Below are positions 9,547 to 18,453 of a DNA stretch of 64,000 nucleotides, in pieces (position 1 is the stretch's first letter; each line of letters opens with the position of its first letter). The DNA is from Haloechinothrix aidingensis (GTDB taxonomy: Bacteria; Actinomycetota; Actinomycetes; Mycobacteriales; Pseudonocardiaceae): NCBI RefSeq assembly GCF_013450155.1, contig NZ_JACCKD010000001.1, positions 310,001-374,000 of the forward strand, in the 5' to 3' direction. The position numbers were made by a program, and so were the translations under genes. The notes beneath the pieces were generated by a model. The model was not told where the DNA came from and searched no databases. It saw nothing but the letters and a program-made list of their open reading frames with translations.

Positions 9547-10491
9547 TCACACCCAGTAGGAGACTCGGGAACGGTAGTTGCGCATGACCACGATGGTCAG
9601 CAGCCAGCCGACGACCGTGAAGCCGCCGACCACGAACCAGTGGTGCAGGGACTGCACATTGCCGATCATCGGGGCGCGGATGATCTCGAGGAAGTGATAC
9701 ACGGGGTTGAACTCGTAGAGGTACTGCCGCCAACCACCACCCGTTTCGGGGAATTTCGCGGCCAGGATATCGATAGACCACACGATCGGGGTCATGAAGA
9801 ACAGCAGGCTGCTTATGGCCGCGATCACCTGGGGGACGTCTCGGAACCGGGTGCTGGTTATCCCGAGGAGCAGGACGACCCAGAGCCCGTTGAGCGCCAG
9901 GGCGCCGAACGCCGGGAAGGCCATCAGGGCGGTGACGTTCAACCCGGGCTGCGGGATGCCGCCTTCCTCGATGATGGTGTAACCCGGCTGGGCGAGGGCG
10001 GGGAAGAAGATCGCCAGGATGACGGCGTAGACGATCAGGTTGTGTACGAACATGATCATCAGCCGCCAGACCGTACGCAGCGCGTACACGGTGAGCGGGG
10101 CGGGCAGGTGCTTGATCATGTCCTCGTTCTCGATGAACGCGTTGGAGCCCTCCTGCAGGCACCCGATGAGGAAATGCCAGGTGATCAGCCCGACGGTGAT
10201 GTAGGGCAGGAAAGTGGCGATGTCGGCCTGGAACAGCTGGGAGTAGAGCAGGCCGAGCGCGAACGCGGTGACCGCCATGCTGATCGTGATCCACAGCGGC
10301 CCGAGAACCGACCTGCGGTAACGCTGCTTGATGTCCTGCCACCCCAGGTGACTCCACAGCTCGCGGGCGGCCACACCCGCCCGGAGGTCGTCGAAGGCGC
10401 GCCGGAAGCTGCGGCTCGCGGGTAGACGGCCGGAAGGTACCGCGCCCGGCTCCTCCGGCTGGTCCGATGTGAGCGTGCTGATGGTGTGCAC
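9547..10491 (-). CDS. wzm: Galactan ABC exporter, permease subunit (Wzm/RfbD-like)
   Basis: The 314-residue protein has a cytoplasmic N terminus ending in an amphipathic helix (ELWSHLGWQDIKQRYRRSVLGPLW, typical of ABC-2 polysaccharide exporters) and about six transmembrane segments between residues 65 and 310. With Wzt it forms the exporter of arabinogalactan precursor (Rv3783 counterpart). It is the first gene of the minus-strand wzm-wzt-glfT1 unit. The promoter must lie in the 100-bp stretch upstream, which also holds a dispersed palindromic repeat. Confidence 0.93.
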   Translation of the reverse strand: MHTISTLTSDQPEEPGAVPSGRLPASRSFRRAFDDLRAGVAARELWSHLGWQDIKQRYRRSVLGPLWITISMAVTAFALGLLYSQLFQADIATFLPYITVGLITWHFLIGCLQEGSNAFIENEDMIKHLPAPLTVYALRTVWRLMIMFVHNLIVYAVILAIFFPALAQPGYTIIEEGGIPQPGLNVTALMAFPAFGALALNGLWVVLLLGITSTRFRDVPQVIAAISSLLFFMTPIVWSIDILAAKFPETGGGWRQYLYEFNPVYHFLEIIRAPMIGNVQSLHHWFVVGGFTVVGWLLTIVVMRNYRSRVSYWV

Positions 10492-10530
10492 GAATGAGCA
10501 GGGTACCGGCCGCCGCCCGCGCCTCGTGAG

Positions 10531-10585
10531 GGAGCCGAAGGTGACAGCCGGCTCCTTCTATGGAACCGCTGTCACCTTCGGCTCG
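10531..10585. repeat. Dispersed palindromic repeat, copy 1 (terminator-like)
   Basis: A 17-bp perfect inverted repeat (GAGCCGAAGGTGACAGC at 10532-10548 and its complement at 10568-10584) encloses a 19-nt centre that can extend the stem with one mismatch. The right arm ends 8 bp from the stop codon of the minus-strand methyltransferase, so it is placed as that gene's terminator. A second copy, differing only at two central positions, lies at 14610-14664. Confidence 0.8.
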
Positions 10586-10591
10586 TCCGGC

Positions 10592-11467
10592 TCAGGTCAA
10601 CCGGACGACGATCTGGCGGTCCCGGTAGGTGTAGGCCTCGTAGCGGAACCCGATGCCGGTCCGGTCGACGAACTCCCGCCAAGCCCGGTACTCGTGCCGC
10701 TGCCAGCCGGGGTAGTTGAAGAACTCGTCGAACACGATGACGCTCCCCGGCCCGAGCCGCGGTTCGAGCTGCTCGAGCACCGTCGCGGCGGCGCTGTAGA
10801 GGTCGCTGTCGATGTGCACGAAGTCGACGGAGCCGGAGTGCTCGGAGAGGAACCCGGGAAGCGTGTCACCGAACAGGCCCACCACGAGTTCGGCGCCGGG
10901 GACGTCGGGCGGCTCGTCCCTGGCGAACGTCCCTTCGGCGATGCCGGGCAGCCAGGCTTCCGGCAAGCCTGCGAAGGAATCGAACCCGTACACCCTGCCG
11001 TCATCCCGTGCCTCGGCGATCTGACGCAGCGTGGTGCCGGTGGCGACCCCGAACTCCAGCGCCATCCCGCCACGCGGTGCCAGCGAGAGGCCGTGGCGGA
11101 GGGTTTCGGCCGGGTGCGCGAACGCAGGGCATCCGACGAGGTGTTCCTCGGCGAACCGGCTGCTCTCCAGCGCGGCCGCGCGGTCGCCAGCGTAGAACGT
11201 GTCCCGCCGTGCGCGCACCTCGAAGTCGCCGATGCGGTCGATCGTCCGGTTCGCTGCACCTTCGATATCGGCACCGAGCTCGGCCCGCATCTTGTCGAGG
11301 TGTTGTTCGGTCACCTCCCGCAGGTGGGTCACCTCGTCCCGCAGGCGCGTGACATCGTCCCGCAGCCGTTCGGTTTCGGCGCGCTGCGGTTCCGTCAGCC
11401 GGTCGGCGAGCCGGTGCGCCGTAGCCGCGAGCTTGGCGCGCGCCACCCGGCGCAGTCGCTGGACCAT
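10592..11467 (-). CDS. TylF/MycF-like class I methyltransferase with coiled-coil N terminus
   Basis: The 291-residue protein has an N-terminal helical region (about residues 20-75) with heptad-like Arg/Glu/Leu repeats (LRDDVTRLRDEVTHLREV), then a class I SAM-dependent domain: LEFGVATGTTLRQIA (motif I), YGFDSFAGLPEAW, and DFVHIDSDLYSAA, the metal-binding Asp region typical of macrocin O-methyltransferase relatives. Such enzymes methylate sugar hydroxyls. Its position between galactan export genes and a pyruvyl-transferase-like gene suggests modification of a cell-surface glycan, which is inference only. Confidence 0.8.
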   Translation of the reverse strand: MVQRLRRVARAKLAATAHRLADRLTEPQRAETERLRDDVTRLRDEVTHLREVTEQHLDKMRAELGADIEGAANRTIDRIGDFEVRARRDTFYAGDRAAALESSRFAEEHLVGCPAFAHPAETLRHGLSLAPRGGMALEFGVATGTTLRQIAEARDDGRVYGFDSFAGLPEAWLPGIAEGTFARDEPPDVPGAELVVGLFGDTLPGFLSEHSGSVDFVHIDSDLYSAAATVLEQLEPRLGPGSVIVFDEFFNYPGWQRHEYRAWREFVDRTGIGFRYEAYTYRDRQIVVRLT

Positions 11468-11574
11468 CGAAGCCTCCTACCGCTCATGAGCACGGTGCGC
11501 CCGCGAACGGGGACACGTTCGAACAGGGCGATGCCTGCCACCGTATCGGGCCGCGCCGCGCCTATCATGGTCCG

Positions 11575-12771
11575 ATGCCCAGCAGCCCAGCCGACGTGCC
11601 AGTCGAGCACGAACCCCGCTCCCCGGTGTACTACCTGGTCGCGCCCGTGGGAACACCCAACTACGGTGATGAACTCATCGCGGCGGGCTGGCTGCGCTAC
11701 CTGGCCGAGCATGCTCCCGGTGCGACAGTGTGGCTGGACACCCATTCGCCCGGTCCCGCGCAGGTGCTGTTCGCGGGAATGCACCCAGGCCTGCGGGTCA
11801 CGGACACGCTGTGGCGGTTGTGCGGTGCCGCGCCGTCCGAGGAGCCGTGGCAGGTCAGCTCCTGGGTGCAGGCCGCCGTGCACAGTCCGGGCATGACCCC
11901 GCACCTGCATCACGGGATCGGGCTGCTGCACAGGGCGGACGTGCTGCACGTGCTCGGGGGCGGGTATGTCAACGCGTTGTGGCCCAGGCACATCGGCCTG
12001 CTCGCCGGGGTGCTCGCGGCAGCGCGGGTCAGCGGGGCCCGCACCGCGATGACCGGGCACGGGCTGCTGCCGCCCGCGGCCGGGGTGACGACGTTGCTGC
12101 ACGCTCTGGTGGGGCGTTTCGACGTGGTGGATGCGCGGGACCGGCCGTCCGCGGAACTGCTGGGGCTCGAGCGCGGTGTGGACGACGCGTTCCTGGCGCT
12201 CGGCGCGGAGGGTCACTCTGGTGCGGACGCGTGCTGGCCGGGACAGGAGCCGCCCGAGGTACTGCTGTGCGTGCAGTCCGACATGGTGGGCGAGAGCGTG
12301 ACCGAGCTGGCGGCGACGGTGCTCTCCACGCTGCGCGCGTGGCACGTGCCGCCGCATCGGGTGTGTTTCGTGGAAGGCATTCCCCGGGTCGATCGGGAGG
12401 TGTTCGAGCTGCTCGAGCACGAGCTTCCCGGGGCGCGGTTCTACCCGTTCGCCGATGTCTGGGACCGGGGGCTGCCCGCGCGGGCCGGGCAGGTGTGGAT
12501 CTCCACACGCTTCCATGTGCACCTTGTCGCTTCCGCTGCGGGAGCGTCGGGGGTGGCGCTGCCGGTCAGTGAGGATTACTACGCGGTGAAGCATCGCTCG
12601 CTCGCCGAGCTCGGCTCCGGCTGGCACGTCGCCGAGGGGCCGGCGGGCCCACTACCGTGGCCGTCCGGGGGAGGGTTCGACCCGGCCGAACTGGCGCGGC
12701 TGACCCGGGAGAAGCGCGACATCGCCAAAGGGATCTATGCCCCGGAGGCGGAGCCGCACGGCGACGGGTAG
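11575..12771 (+). CDS. Polysaccharide pyruvyl transferase family protein
   Basis: The 398-residue protein opens with the family signature VGTPNYGDELIAAGWLRYL (about residues 23-41), followed by a VLHVLGGGYVNALWP loop and, near the C terminus, WISTRFHVHLVASAAG, the conserved arginine-histidine stretch of the family. Members transfer pyruvate from phosphoenolpyruvate to form pyruvate ketals on glycans, though some relatives have other roles. It is divergent from the methyltransferase (107 bp apart), and both may decorate the same surface polymer. The start at 11575 is the first ATG and precedes the conserved block by a short polar segment. Confidence 0.8.
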   Translation: MPSSPADVPVEHEPRSPVYYLVAPVGTPNYGDELIAAGWLRYLAEHAPGATVWLDTHSPGPAQVLFAGMHPGLRVTDTLWRLCGAAPSEEPWQVSSWVQAAVHSPGMTPHLHHGIGLLHRADVLHVLGGGYVNALWPRHIGLLAGVLAAARVSGARTAMTGHGLLPPAAGVTTLLHALVGRFDVVDARDRPSAELLGLERGVDDAFLALGAEGHSGADACWPGQEPPEVLLCVQSDMVGESVTELAATVLSTLRAWHVPPHRVCFVEGIPRVDREVFELLEHELPGARFYPFADVWDRGLPARAGQVWISTRFHVHLVASAAGASGVALPVSEDYYAVKHRSLAELGSGWHVAEGPAGPLPWPSGGGFDPAELARLTREKRDIAKGIYAPEAEPHGDG

Positions 12772-12863
12772 CACGGGCGAGGGTGATCCGCCCGGCACGC
12801 TGTGCGGGTATGGCCTCGTCAGGAATGATGGCGGTGAGGCTCCGACCGACGAAAGGAGCACCG

Positions 12864-14585
12864 ATGACCGCAGCACGTGATACGGCGACACAACCGTCCT
12901 CGTTCGCCAAGTCCCTGTTCGCCGGCGCGTTGCCGGACGACATGGTCTTCCCGTACCCGAGGCTGGAGAAGGAGGAGTCCCGTACGGTTCAGCGGCTGAT
13001 CTCGTCGGCGCACGACTTCCTGGACGACAACTACGACTCGGACACGGTCGAGGAGCAGCGCTGGGTCGGGGACGAGATCATCAGAGGTCTCGGCGAGCGG
13101 GGGCTGCTCGGCTTGTACGTCGCGCCCGAGTACGGCGGCCAAGGGCTGTCCCAGACCGGGTACTGCCGGGTGATGGAGGAGTTCGGCGGGTACGACGCCA
13201 GCCTGTCCGTGGTGATGGGGGTGCACCAGTCGATTGGGATGAAGCCGATCCACATGTTCGGCACCGAGGACCAGAAGGCGCGATTCCTGCCCGACCTGGC
13301 CTCCGGCCGCAAGCTGGCCGGGTTCGGGTTGACCGAGCCGAGTGCGGGCTCGGACGCCTACAACGTGGCGAGCTACGCCGAGCAGCAGGCCGACGGGTCG
13401 TTCGTGCTCAACGGGGAGAAGCGCTGGATCGGCAACGGCGCCAAGGACGTGGTCGTGGTCTTCGCGCGCTGCGAGTCGGGGCATGTCGCGCTGATCGTCG
13501 AGCGCGGCATGGACGGGTTCGAAGCGCCGCACCGCTTCGACACGCTCGGCCTGCTCGGCAACGATCTCCGCAAGTTGACGTTCAACGATGTGCGCGTGCC
13601 CAAGGAGAACGTGCTCGGCGAGCCGGGAGACGGTTTCCGGATCGCGATGTCGACGCTGAACAACGGGCGGATGTCGCTCGGCACCGGCGTGGTCGGCGCG
13701 ACGAAGAAGCTGATCGAGCAAGCGATCGAGTACACCACTCACCGCGAGCAGTTCGGCATGTCGCTGTCGGAGTTCGAGCTGGTCCAGGACAAGGTCGGCT
13801 GGATGGTGTCCTATCTGTATGGATTGGAGTCCATGGCGTACCTGACGACCGGCCTCGTCGACTCCGGAGTCGACGACTACTCAATCGAGTCGGCTATGTC
13901 CAAAGTGTCCTCGACCGAGTTCATCTGGTACGCCGTCAACAGGGTATTCCAGCTCATGGGCGGTACCGCGTACATGGCGGACTCGCCGATCGCAAGGACG
14001 TTGCGCGACACCCGGATCTTCCCGATCTTCGAGGGCGCCAACGACGTCCTGCGGGCGTTCATCGCGCTGTCGGGGATGAAGGTGATCGCCGACGAGTTCG
14101 AGGATCTACGCAAGGTCGAGCTCAGCGACCCGATCAGGACGATGGGCACGATCGCCGACTTCGTGCGGGGTCGCGTGTCACGCACCCTGAACCCCGCCCA
14201 GCTGGAGACCGCGCATCCGGCTCTCGACAAGCACGCCGACGCGGTGGCCGACCAGACCAAGCGGCTGCGCGGCTCGGTCGAGAAGTTGTTGCGGGCGCAC
14301 GGCAAGGACGTCAAGTTCCGGCAGCGGCACCAGAAGCGGCTGGCCGATGCCAGCACCGACATCTTCGCGCAGGTCGCCACGATCTCGCGTACGACCGCGC
14401 TGTTCGCCGACCAGGGGGTGGAGGCTTCCGGCCAGGAGCACTACATCGCCGACTCGTTCTGCAACCGTGCCGCCGCTCGCGTGCGTAGCCAGCTGAACCT
14501 CGTCGAGGACAACGACGACCAGCAGATCCACTCGATCGCCAGGGCCGCCTACAACCACGGCGGCTACGGCCCCAAGCTGCACTGA
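12864..14585 (+). CDS. Acyl-CoA dehydrogenase
   Basis: The ATG at 12864 follows GAAAGGAG and gives 573 residues; the frame is open further upstream but that part is translated from another frame of the preceding gene. The N-terminal helical domain, the FAD-binding FGLTEPSAGSD block and the C-terminal RIFPIFEGANDVLRAF block, with the catalytic Glu in FEGAND, are all present. The extra C-terminal ~170 residues resemble the long class of acyl-CoA dehydrogenases. It catalyses alpha,beta-dehydrogenation of a fatty acyl-CoA, passing electrons to ETF. It stands alone with its own ribosome site. Chain-length preference is not visible. Confidence 0.93.
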   Translation: MTAARDTATQPSSFAKSLFAGALPDDMVFPYPRLEKEESRTVQRLISSAHDFLDDNYDSDTVEEQRWVGDEIIRGLGERGLLGLYVAPEYGGQGLSQTGYCRVMEEFGGYDASLSVVMGVHQSIGMKPIHMFGTEDQKARFLPDLASGRKLAGFGLTEPSAGSDAYNVASYAEQQADGSFVLNGEKRWIGNGAKDVVVVFARCESGHVALIVERGMDGFEAPHRFDTLGLLGNDLRKLTFNDVRVPKENVLGEPGDGFRIAMSTLNNGRMSLGTGVVGATKKLIEQAIEYTTHREQFGMSLSEFELVQDKVGWMVSYLYGLESMAYLTTGLVDSGVDDYSIESAMSKVSSTEFIWYAVNRVFQLMGGTAYMADSPIARTLRDTRIFPIFEGANDVLRAFIALSGMKVIADEFEDLRKVELSDPIRTMGTIADFVRGRVSRTLNPAQLETAHPALDKHADAVADQTKRLRGSVEKLLRAHGKDVKFRQRHQKRLADASTDIFAQVATISRTTALFADQGVEASGQEHYIADSFCNRAAARVRSQLNLVEDNDDQQIHSIARAAYNHGGYGPKLH

Positions 14586-14609
14586 CCCGCCCCACCCGCC
14601 GGGCAGGTG

Positions 14610-14664
14610 GGAGCCGAAGGTGACAGCGGGCTCCTTCTACGGAACCGCTGTCACCTTCGGCTCC
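14610..14664. repeat. Dispersed palindromic repeat, copy 2 (bidirectional terminator)
   Basis: The 17-bp arms are identical to those at 10532-10584 (14611-14627 and 14647-14663), here extended by one more G-C pair. It lies between the converging acyl-CoA dehydrogenase and bpa genes, 25 bp after one stop and 28 bp before the other, so it can terminate both. Confidence 0.8.
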
Positions 14665-14692
14665 CCGTGGCGCCGCGCGCGGTGGCCGGGCG

Positions 14693-15280
14693 TCAGAGGT
14701 ACTGGCCGGTGCCGGTGACGCCGTGCTGGGGCGGGTCGATGCCCTCGCCGGTAGCGCCGGCACCGCTGCCGGCGGGCAGCCCCTTGCGCATCTGCTCGAG
14801 CTGCACCCGTGCTGCCATCTGCTGGGCGAACAGTGCGGTCTGGATCCCGTGGAACAACCCCTCTAGCCACCCGACGAGCTGGGCCTGGGCGACCCGCAGC
14901 TCGGCATCGGAAGGTGTCGTGTCCTCCGTGAACGGGGCGACCAGACGCTCGAGCTCCTCGCGCAGCTCCGGCGCGAGCGCTTGCTCGAGTTCCTTGATGG
15001 ATGTCTCGTGGATCTCGCGGAGGCGGTTCCGGCTGGCGTCGTCGAGCGGAGCGGCGCGCACCTCTTCGAGGAGCTGCTTGATCATGGTCCCGATCCGCAT
15101 GACCTTGGCTGGTTCCTCGACGAGGTCGCCGACCCCTTCGCGCTGGTCCCCCTCGGCTTCGGACGGGACACGCGCCTCGCCGACCGGTGAGCCGTCCGGG
15201 CCGACCACGACGACACGCTGCGACTGCTCGCCGTTGCCGGAACCCTGGTCGGGCTGCTGGGAGGATTGCGGCTCAGTCAT
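14693..15280 (-). CDS. bpa: Bacterial proteasome activator Bpa
   Basis: The 195-residue protein matches Bpa/PafE (Rv3780). A disordered acidic/Gln-rich N terminus (about 1-40) is followed by a four-helix bundle (RIGTMIKQLLEEVR ... SIKELEQALAPELREELERL ... LVGWLEGLFHGIQTALFAQQM). A flexible tail ends in the exact C-terminal GQYL motif, which docks into the pockets of the 20S proteasome alpha-ring and opens its gate. Bpa acts as an ATP-independent dodecameric ring, feeding partly unfolded proteins such as HspR to the proteasome. Its place between the galactan exporter and the Rv3777-like oxidoreductase preserves the mycobacterial gene neighbourhood. Confidence 0.95.
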   Translation of the reverse strand: MTEPQSSQQPDQGSGNGEQSQRVVVVGPDGSPVGEARVPSEAEGDQREGVGDLVEEPAKVMRIGTMIKQLLEEVRAAPLDDASRNRLREIHETSIKELEQALAPELREELERLVAPFTEDTTPSDAELRVAQAQLVGWLEGLFHGIQTALFAQQMAARVQLEQMRKGLPAGSGAGATGEGIDPPQHGVTGTGQYL

Positions 15281-15467
15281 CTGCTTCCATCCTGTTTCCT
15301 GTCGCGACGCGAATGCTCCCTATCGAGAGTAGCCGGACCCGCGCGGGGTTATGCATCCCGTCGGTGCCGTCGGCCACCGGAGGCGGTACACCGCCTGCGC
15401 CCGGTAGACGCCGGGCCTGCGCGCGCCGCTGGGCCGCACGGGAGTCGGCGTGGTGAGCGGTCTCGCG

Positions 15468-16451
15468 CTAGTCGTACGAGTGCGCGGCGAGCAGGATCTT
15501 GCCGAACACCCCGCCGTCGTCGAGCGCGTTGTGCGCGTCCGCGGCATCGGGCAGCGGGTAGACCTCATGGACGACCGGTGCCACGGTCCCTTGCTCGACC
15601 AGCGGCCACAGGTGTTCGCGCACCTCGGACACGATCTCGCCCTTCTCGGCGACCGGCCGGGCACGCAGTGTCGTTGCCAGGATGGTGGCACGTTTGCCGA
15701 GCATCCTGCCGATGTCCACCTCGCCCTTGCGCCCGCCCTGCATGCCGATGATGGCGAGCCTGCCTCCGGTGCGCAGCGCGGAGATGTTCCTGTCGACGTA
15801 GGCAGCGCCCATGAGGTCGAGGATCACGTCGGCCCCGCCGGTCGCGTCCTTGATCTCGGAGACGAAGTCCTGCTCGCGGTAGTTGATGAGGATGTCCGCG
15901 CCGAGCTGCCCGCACCGTTCGAGGCGCGTGGCGTCGCCCGCGGTGACCGCGACGGTGGTGCCGAGCGCCTTGGCCACCTGGATGGCGTGCGTGCCCACAC
16001 CGCCAGCGCCGCCGTGTACGAGGATCACTTCGCCGTCGGTGAGCCTGGCACCCATCACCACGTTGGACCACACGGTGCATGCCACCTCGGGCAGCGCGGC
16101 GGCGGAGAGGAGCTCCACCTCGCCGGGTACCGGGAGCAGCTGCACGGCTGGTACGGCGACCTTCTCGGCGTAGCCACCGCCGGAGAGCAGGGCGCAGACC
16201 TCGTCGCCGATTCGCCAGCCGGTGACGTCCTCGGCCATTTCGGCGATGGTGCCGGAGCATTCCAGTCCCGGGTACTCGCTCGCGCCGGCCGGTGGCGGGT
16301 AGTAGCCACGCCGCTGCAGAATGTCGGCCCGGTTCACCGCGGTAGCCGCGACGTCGACGAGTACCTCGCCGGGGCCGAGCTCGGGCTCGGGTACCTCGGA
16401 CCAGTTCAGTACCTCGGGGCCGCCTGCTTCGCTGATGGTGATAGCACGCAT
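15468..16451 (-). CDS. NAD(P)H:quinone oxidoreductase, zeta-crystallin-like
   Basis: The 327-residue MDR-superfamily protein has the GroES-like N-terminal domain (NRADILQRRGYYPPPAGAS, characteristic of quinone oxidoreductase/PIG3-like members) and a Rossmann NADP site at GGAGGVGTHAIQVAKALG (about residues 146-163). Catalytic zinc Cys/His ligands are absent, as expected in this branch. It probably reduces quinones or enones in the cytosol. It corresponds in neighbourhood to Rv3777. The start ATG at 16451 is followed by the typical MRAITI opening. Confidence 0.9.
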   Translation of the reverse strand: MRAITISEAGGPEVLNWSEVPEPELGPGEVLVDVAATAVNRADILQRRGYYPPPAGASEYPGLECSGTIAEMAEDVTGWRIGDEVCALLSGGGYAEKVAVPAVQLLPVPGEVELLSAAALPEVACTVWSNVVMGARLTDGEVILVHGGAGGVGTHAIQVAKALGTTVAVTAGDATRLERCGQLGADILINYREQDFVSEIKDATGGADVILDLMGAAYVDRNISALRTGGRLAIIGMQGGRKGEVDIGRMLGKRATILATTLRARPVAEKGEIVSEVREHLWPLVEQGTVAPVVHEVYPLPDAADAHNALDDGGVFGKILLAAHSYD

Positions 16452-16660
16452 GAAGATCCACCCTACTTGCCTCGCGGAGGTGTGGCACTACTCCGCGTGC
16501 TCCGCGTGCTCCGGGGCGAACCCGGTCGGGGAGAACCTACGAGTGGACCCTTGACCGTGCGGGCTCGGGGCGTAAGGCTGTGCGATTACCGGACGCGCAG
16601 GCCGGGACGCACTCGGTGAGCCCCGGCCGGAACGCAGCAACGAACCAGGGGAGTTCTTCG

Positions 16661-18202
16661 ATGCCACGTTTACGGAAGGCGATCGCGGTCCCGACCGCGA
16701 TCGTGGCCAGTGCGGCCCTGGCGGTTACCACCGGCCCGGCCGCGCTGGCCGGTTCGGGCAGTGATGCGGCCGAACTGCCGAACGAGCTGGCCGACTCGAT
16801 CAAGCTCGGTGAGGTCAACCGGCACCTGACCGCGTTCCAGCGCATAGCTGCGACCTCGGACGGTGACCGGGCCTCTGGCACGGAAGGCTATGACCGGTCG
16901 GCCGAGTACGTGGCCGGCAAGCTGTCCGACGCCGGGTTCATCGTGTCGCGCCAGGAGTTCCCGTTCGTCTACTTCGAGACGCTCGCCGAGGAGCTGGCCA
17001 GCGGGGGCGAGGACTACGAGATCAACATCATGCGGTACAGCCCGTCCACACCGGAGGGTGGTCTGAGCGCTCCGACCGTCGCGGTGCCGGAAAGTGACGA
17101 GCCGGGGTGCGAAGTCGGTGCCTACGACGGTGTCGATGCCGATGGGAAGATCGCGCTCATCCAGCGGGGTGCGTGCACGTTCGCGGCGAAGCAGGAAGCC
17201 GCGACCGAGGCCGGGGCTGTCGCCGCGGTGGTCTACAACAACGGGGAAGGCCCGTTGCACGGCACCCTCGGCGCCCCGTCCGGCACCGGGATCCCCATCG
17301 GCGGTGTCAGTGACTCCGCGGGCGCCGAGCTGGTCGCGGCAGCCGGCGAGGAGGCCACGCTGGATCTGCGCGCGATCACCGAGGAGCGCACCACCTACAA
17401 CGTGGTCGCCGAGACGAGGACGGGTGCGACGGACAACGTGGTGATGGCCGGTGCGCACCTGGACAGCGTCGTGGAGGGCGCAGGCGTCAATGACAACGGC
17501 ACCGGTTCGGCGGCGCTGTTGCAGACGGCGTTGGAGATGGGTAGCCAGCCCGACGTGAACAACGCGGTTCGGTTCGCGTGGTGGGGTGCCGAGGAGGTCG
17601 GCCTGGTCGGCTCGACCCACTACGTACAGAGCCTGAGCTTCGAGGAGCAGCTCGACATCGCGATGTACCTGAACTTCGACATGGTGGGATCGCCGAACGG
17701 CGGGCACTTCGTGTACGACGGCGACGGTGACGAGTTCGAGCAGCCCGGGCCACCCGGATCGGAGGCGATCGAACGAAGCTTCGTGGATCGGCTGTCCGAG
17801 CAGGACGTGGCGAGCGAACCGTCGGAGCTGAACATGCGCTCGGACTACGCCGAGTTCATGGCCCAGGGCATCCCGGTCGGCGGGTTGTTCACCGGAGCCG
17901 AGGGCACCAAGACCGAGGAGCAGGCGGACAAGTGGGGCGGTCAGGCCGGTGAGGCCTACGACCCCTGCTACCACACCGAGTGCGACCACATCGGGAACGT
18001 GAACCGCGGGATTCTCATGGACAACGTGGCAGCGATCGCGTTCGTGGTCGGTTCGTACGGCCTGAGCACCGAGGACGTGAACGGCCTTGCCGCGGGGGAG
18101 TCCGCCTCTCACACGGAACGTGCTCAGCAGCGTGCCGTCCAGCTCCGTTCCACCAAGCAGGACCGGGCCGGCTCCGCCCACACCGAACCGGCCGTCAGCT
18201 AG
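16661..18202 (+). CDS. Secreted M28 aminopeptidase with PA domain
   Basis: ATG 16661 is preceded by AGGGGAG; the 27 extra codons upstream are not needed. The 513-residue product begins with a Sec signal peptide (basic MPRLRKAI, hydrophobic core, Ala-rich cleavage region about residues 28-32). A protease-associated domain (about 125-235) is inserted before the M28 zinc-peptidase core. Metal ligands are visible: AGAHLDSV (His), NDNGTGSA (bridging Asp), WGAEEVGLVG (catalytic Glu and ligand), LNFDMVG (Asp) and CYHTECDHIGN (His). This is the Streptomyces griseus aminopeptidase-type layout. It should release N-terminal residues from extracellular peptides. A 21-bp inverted repeat follows. Confidence 0.93.
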   Translation: MPRLRKAIAVPTAIVASAALAVTTGPAALAGSGSDAAELPNELADSIKLGEVNRHLTAFQRIAATSDGDRASGTEGYDRSAEYVAGKLSDAGFIVSRQEFPFVYFETLAEELASGGEDYEINIMRYSPSTPEGGLSAPTVAVPESDEPGCEVGAYDGVDADGKIALIQRGACTFAAKQEAATEAGAVAAVVYNNGEGPLHGTLGAPSGTGIPIGGVSDSAGAELVAAAGEEATLDLRAITEERTTYNVVAETRTGATDNVVMAGAHLDSVVEGAGVNDNGTGSAALLQTALEMGSQPDVNNAVRFAWWGAEEVGLVGSTHYVQSLSFEEQLDIAMYLNFDMVGSPNGGHFVYDGDGDEFEQPGPPGSEAIERSFVDRLSEQDVASEPSELNMRSDYAEFMAQGIPVGGLFTGAEGTKTEEQADKWGGQAGEAYDPCYHTECDHIGNVNRGILMDNVAAIAFVVGSYGLSTEDVNGLAAGESASHTERAQQRAVQLRSTKQDRAGSAHTEPAVS

Positions 18203-18214
18203 CCACCGGGTTGA

Positions 18215-18263
18215 GCTGAATGACGCGTTCAGTCCGTCACGTGGACTGAACGCGTCATTCAGC
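18215..18263. terminator. Perfect 21-bp inverted repeat after the peptidase gene
   Basis: The arms 18215-18235 and 18243-18263 (core CTGAATGACGCGTTCAGTCC) are perfectly complementary with a 7-nt loop. It begins 13 bp after the peptidase stop and lies 69 bp before tRNA-Ser, so a rho-independent-like terminator without a U tract is likely. The sequence looks like a dispersed intergenic repeat rather than a gene-specific stem. Confidence 0.75.
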
Positions 18264-18331
18264 GCGCCCTGAGGCGCCGGTCGGTTCCGTGGGTGAACCA
18301 GCTAGGCTGGGAAGCAGCGTGCGCGCTGCGG

Positions 18332-18416
18332 GGAGGCGTGGCAGAGCGGCCGATTGCACTCGCCTTGAAAGCGAGCGACCCGAGAGGGTCCGGGGGTTCG
18401 AATCCCCCCGCCTCCG
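18332..18416 (+). tRNA. tRNA-Ser(TGA)
   Basis: The acceptor arms GGAGGCG and CGCCTCC pair. The anticodon stem CTCGC/GCGAG encloses loop CTTGAAA with anticodon TGA. A long variable arm (GACCCGAGAGGGTC region) and the GGTTCGAATCC T-loop are typical of a class II serine tRNA. No CCA is encoded. Confidence 0.97.
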
Positions 18417-18453
18417 CTCCGAGAACCGCCGACGCGACCGGCCGGTGACGTGA

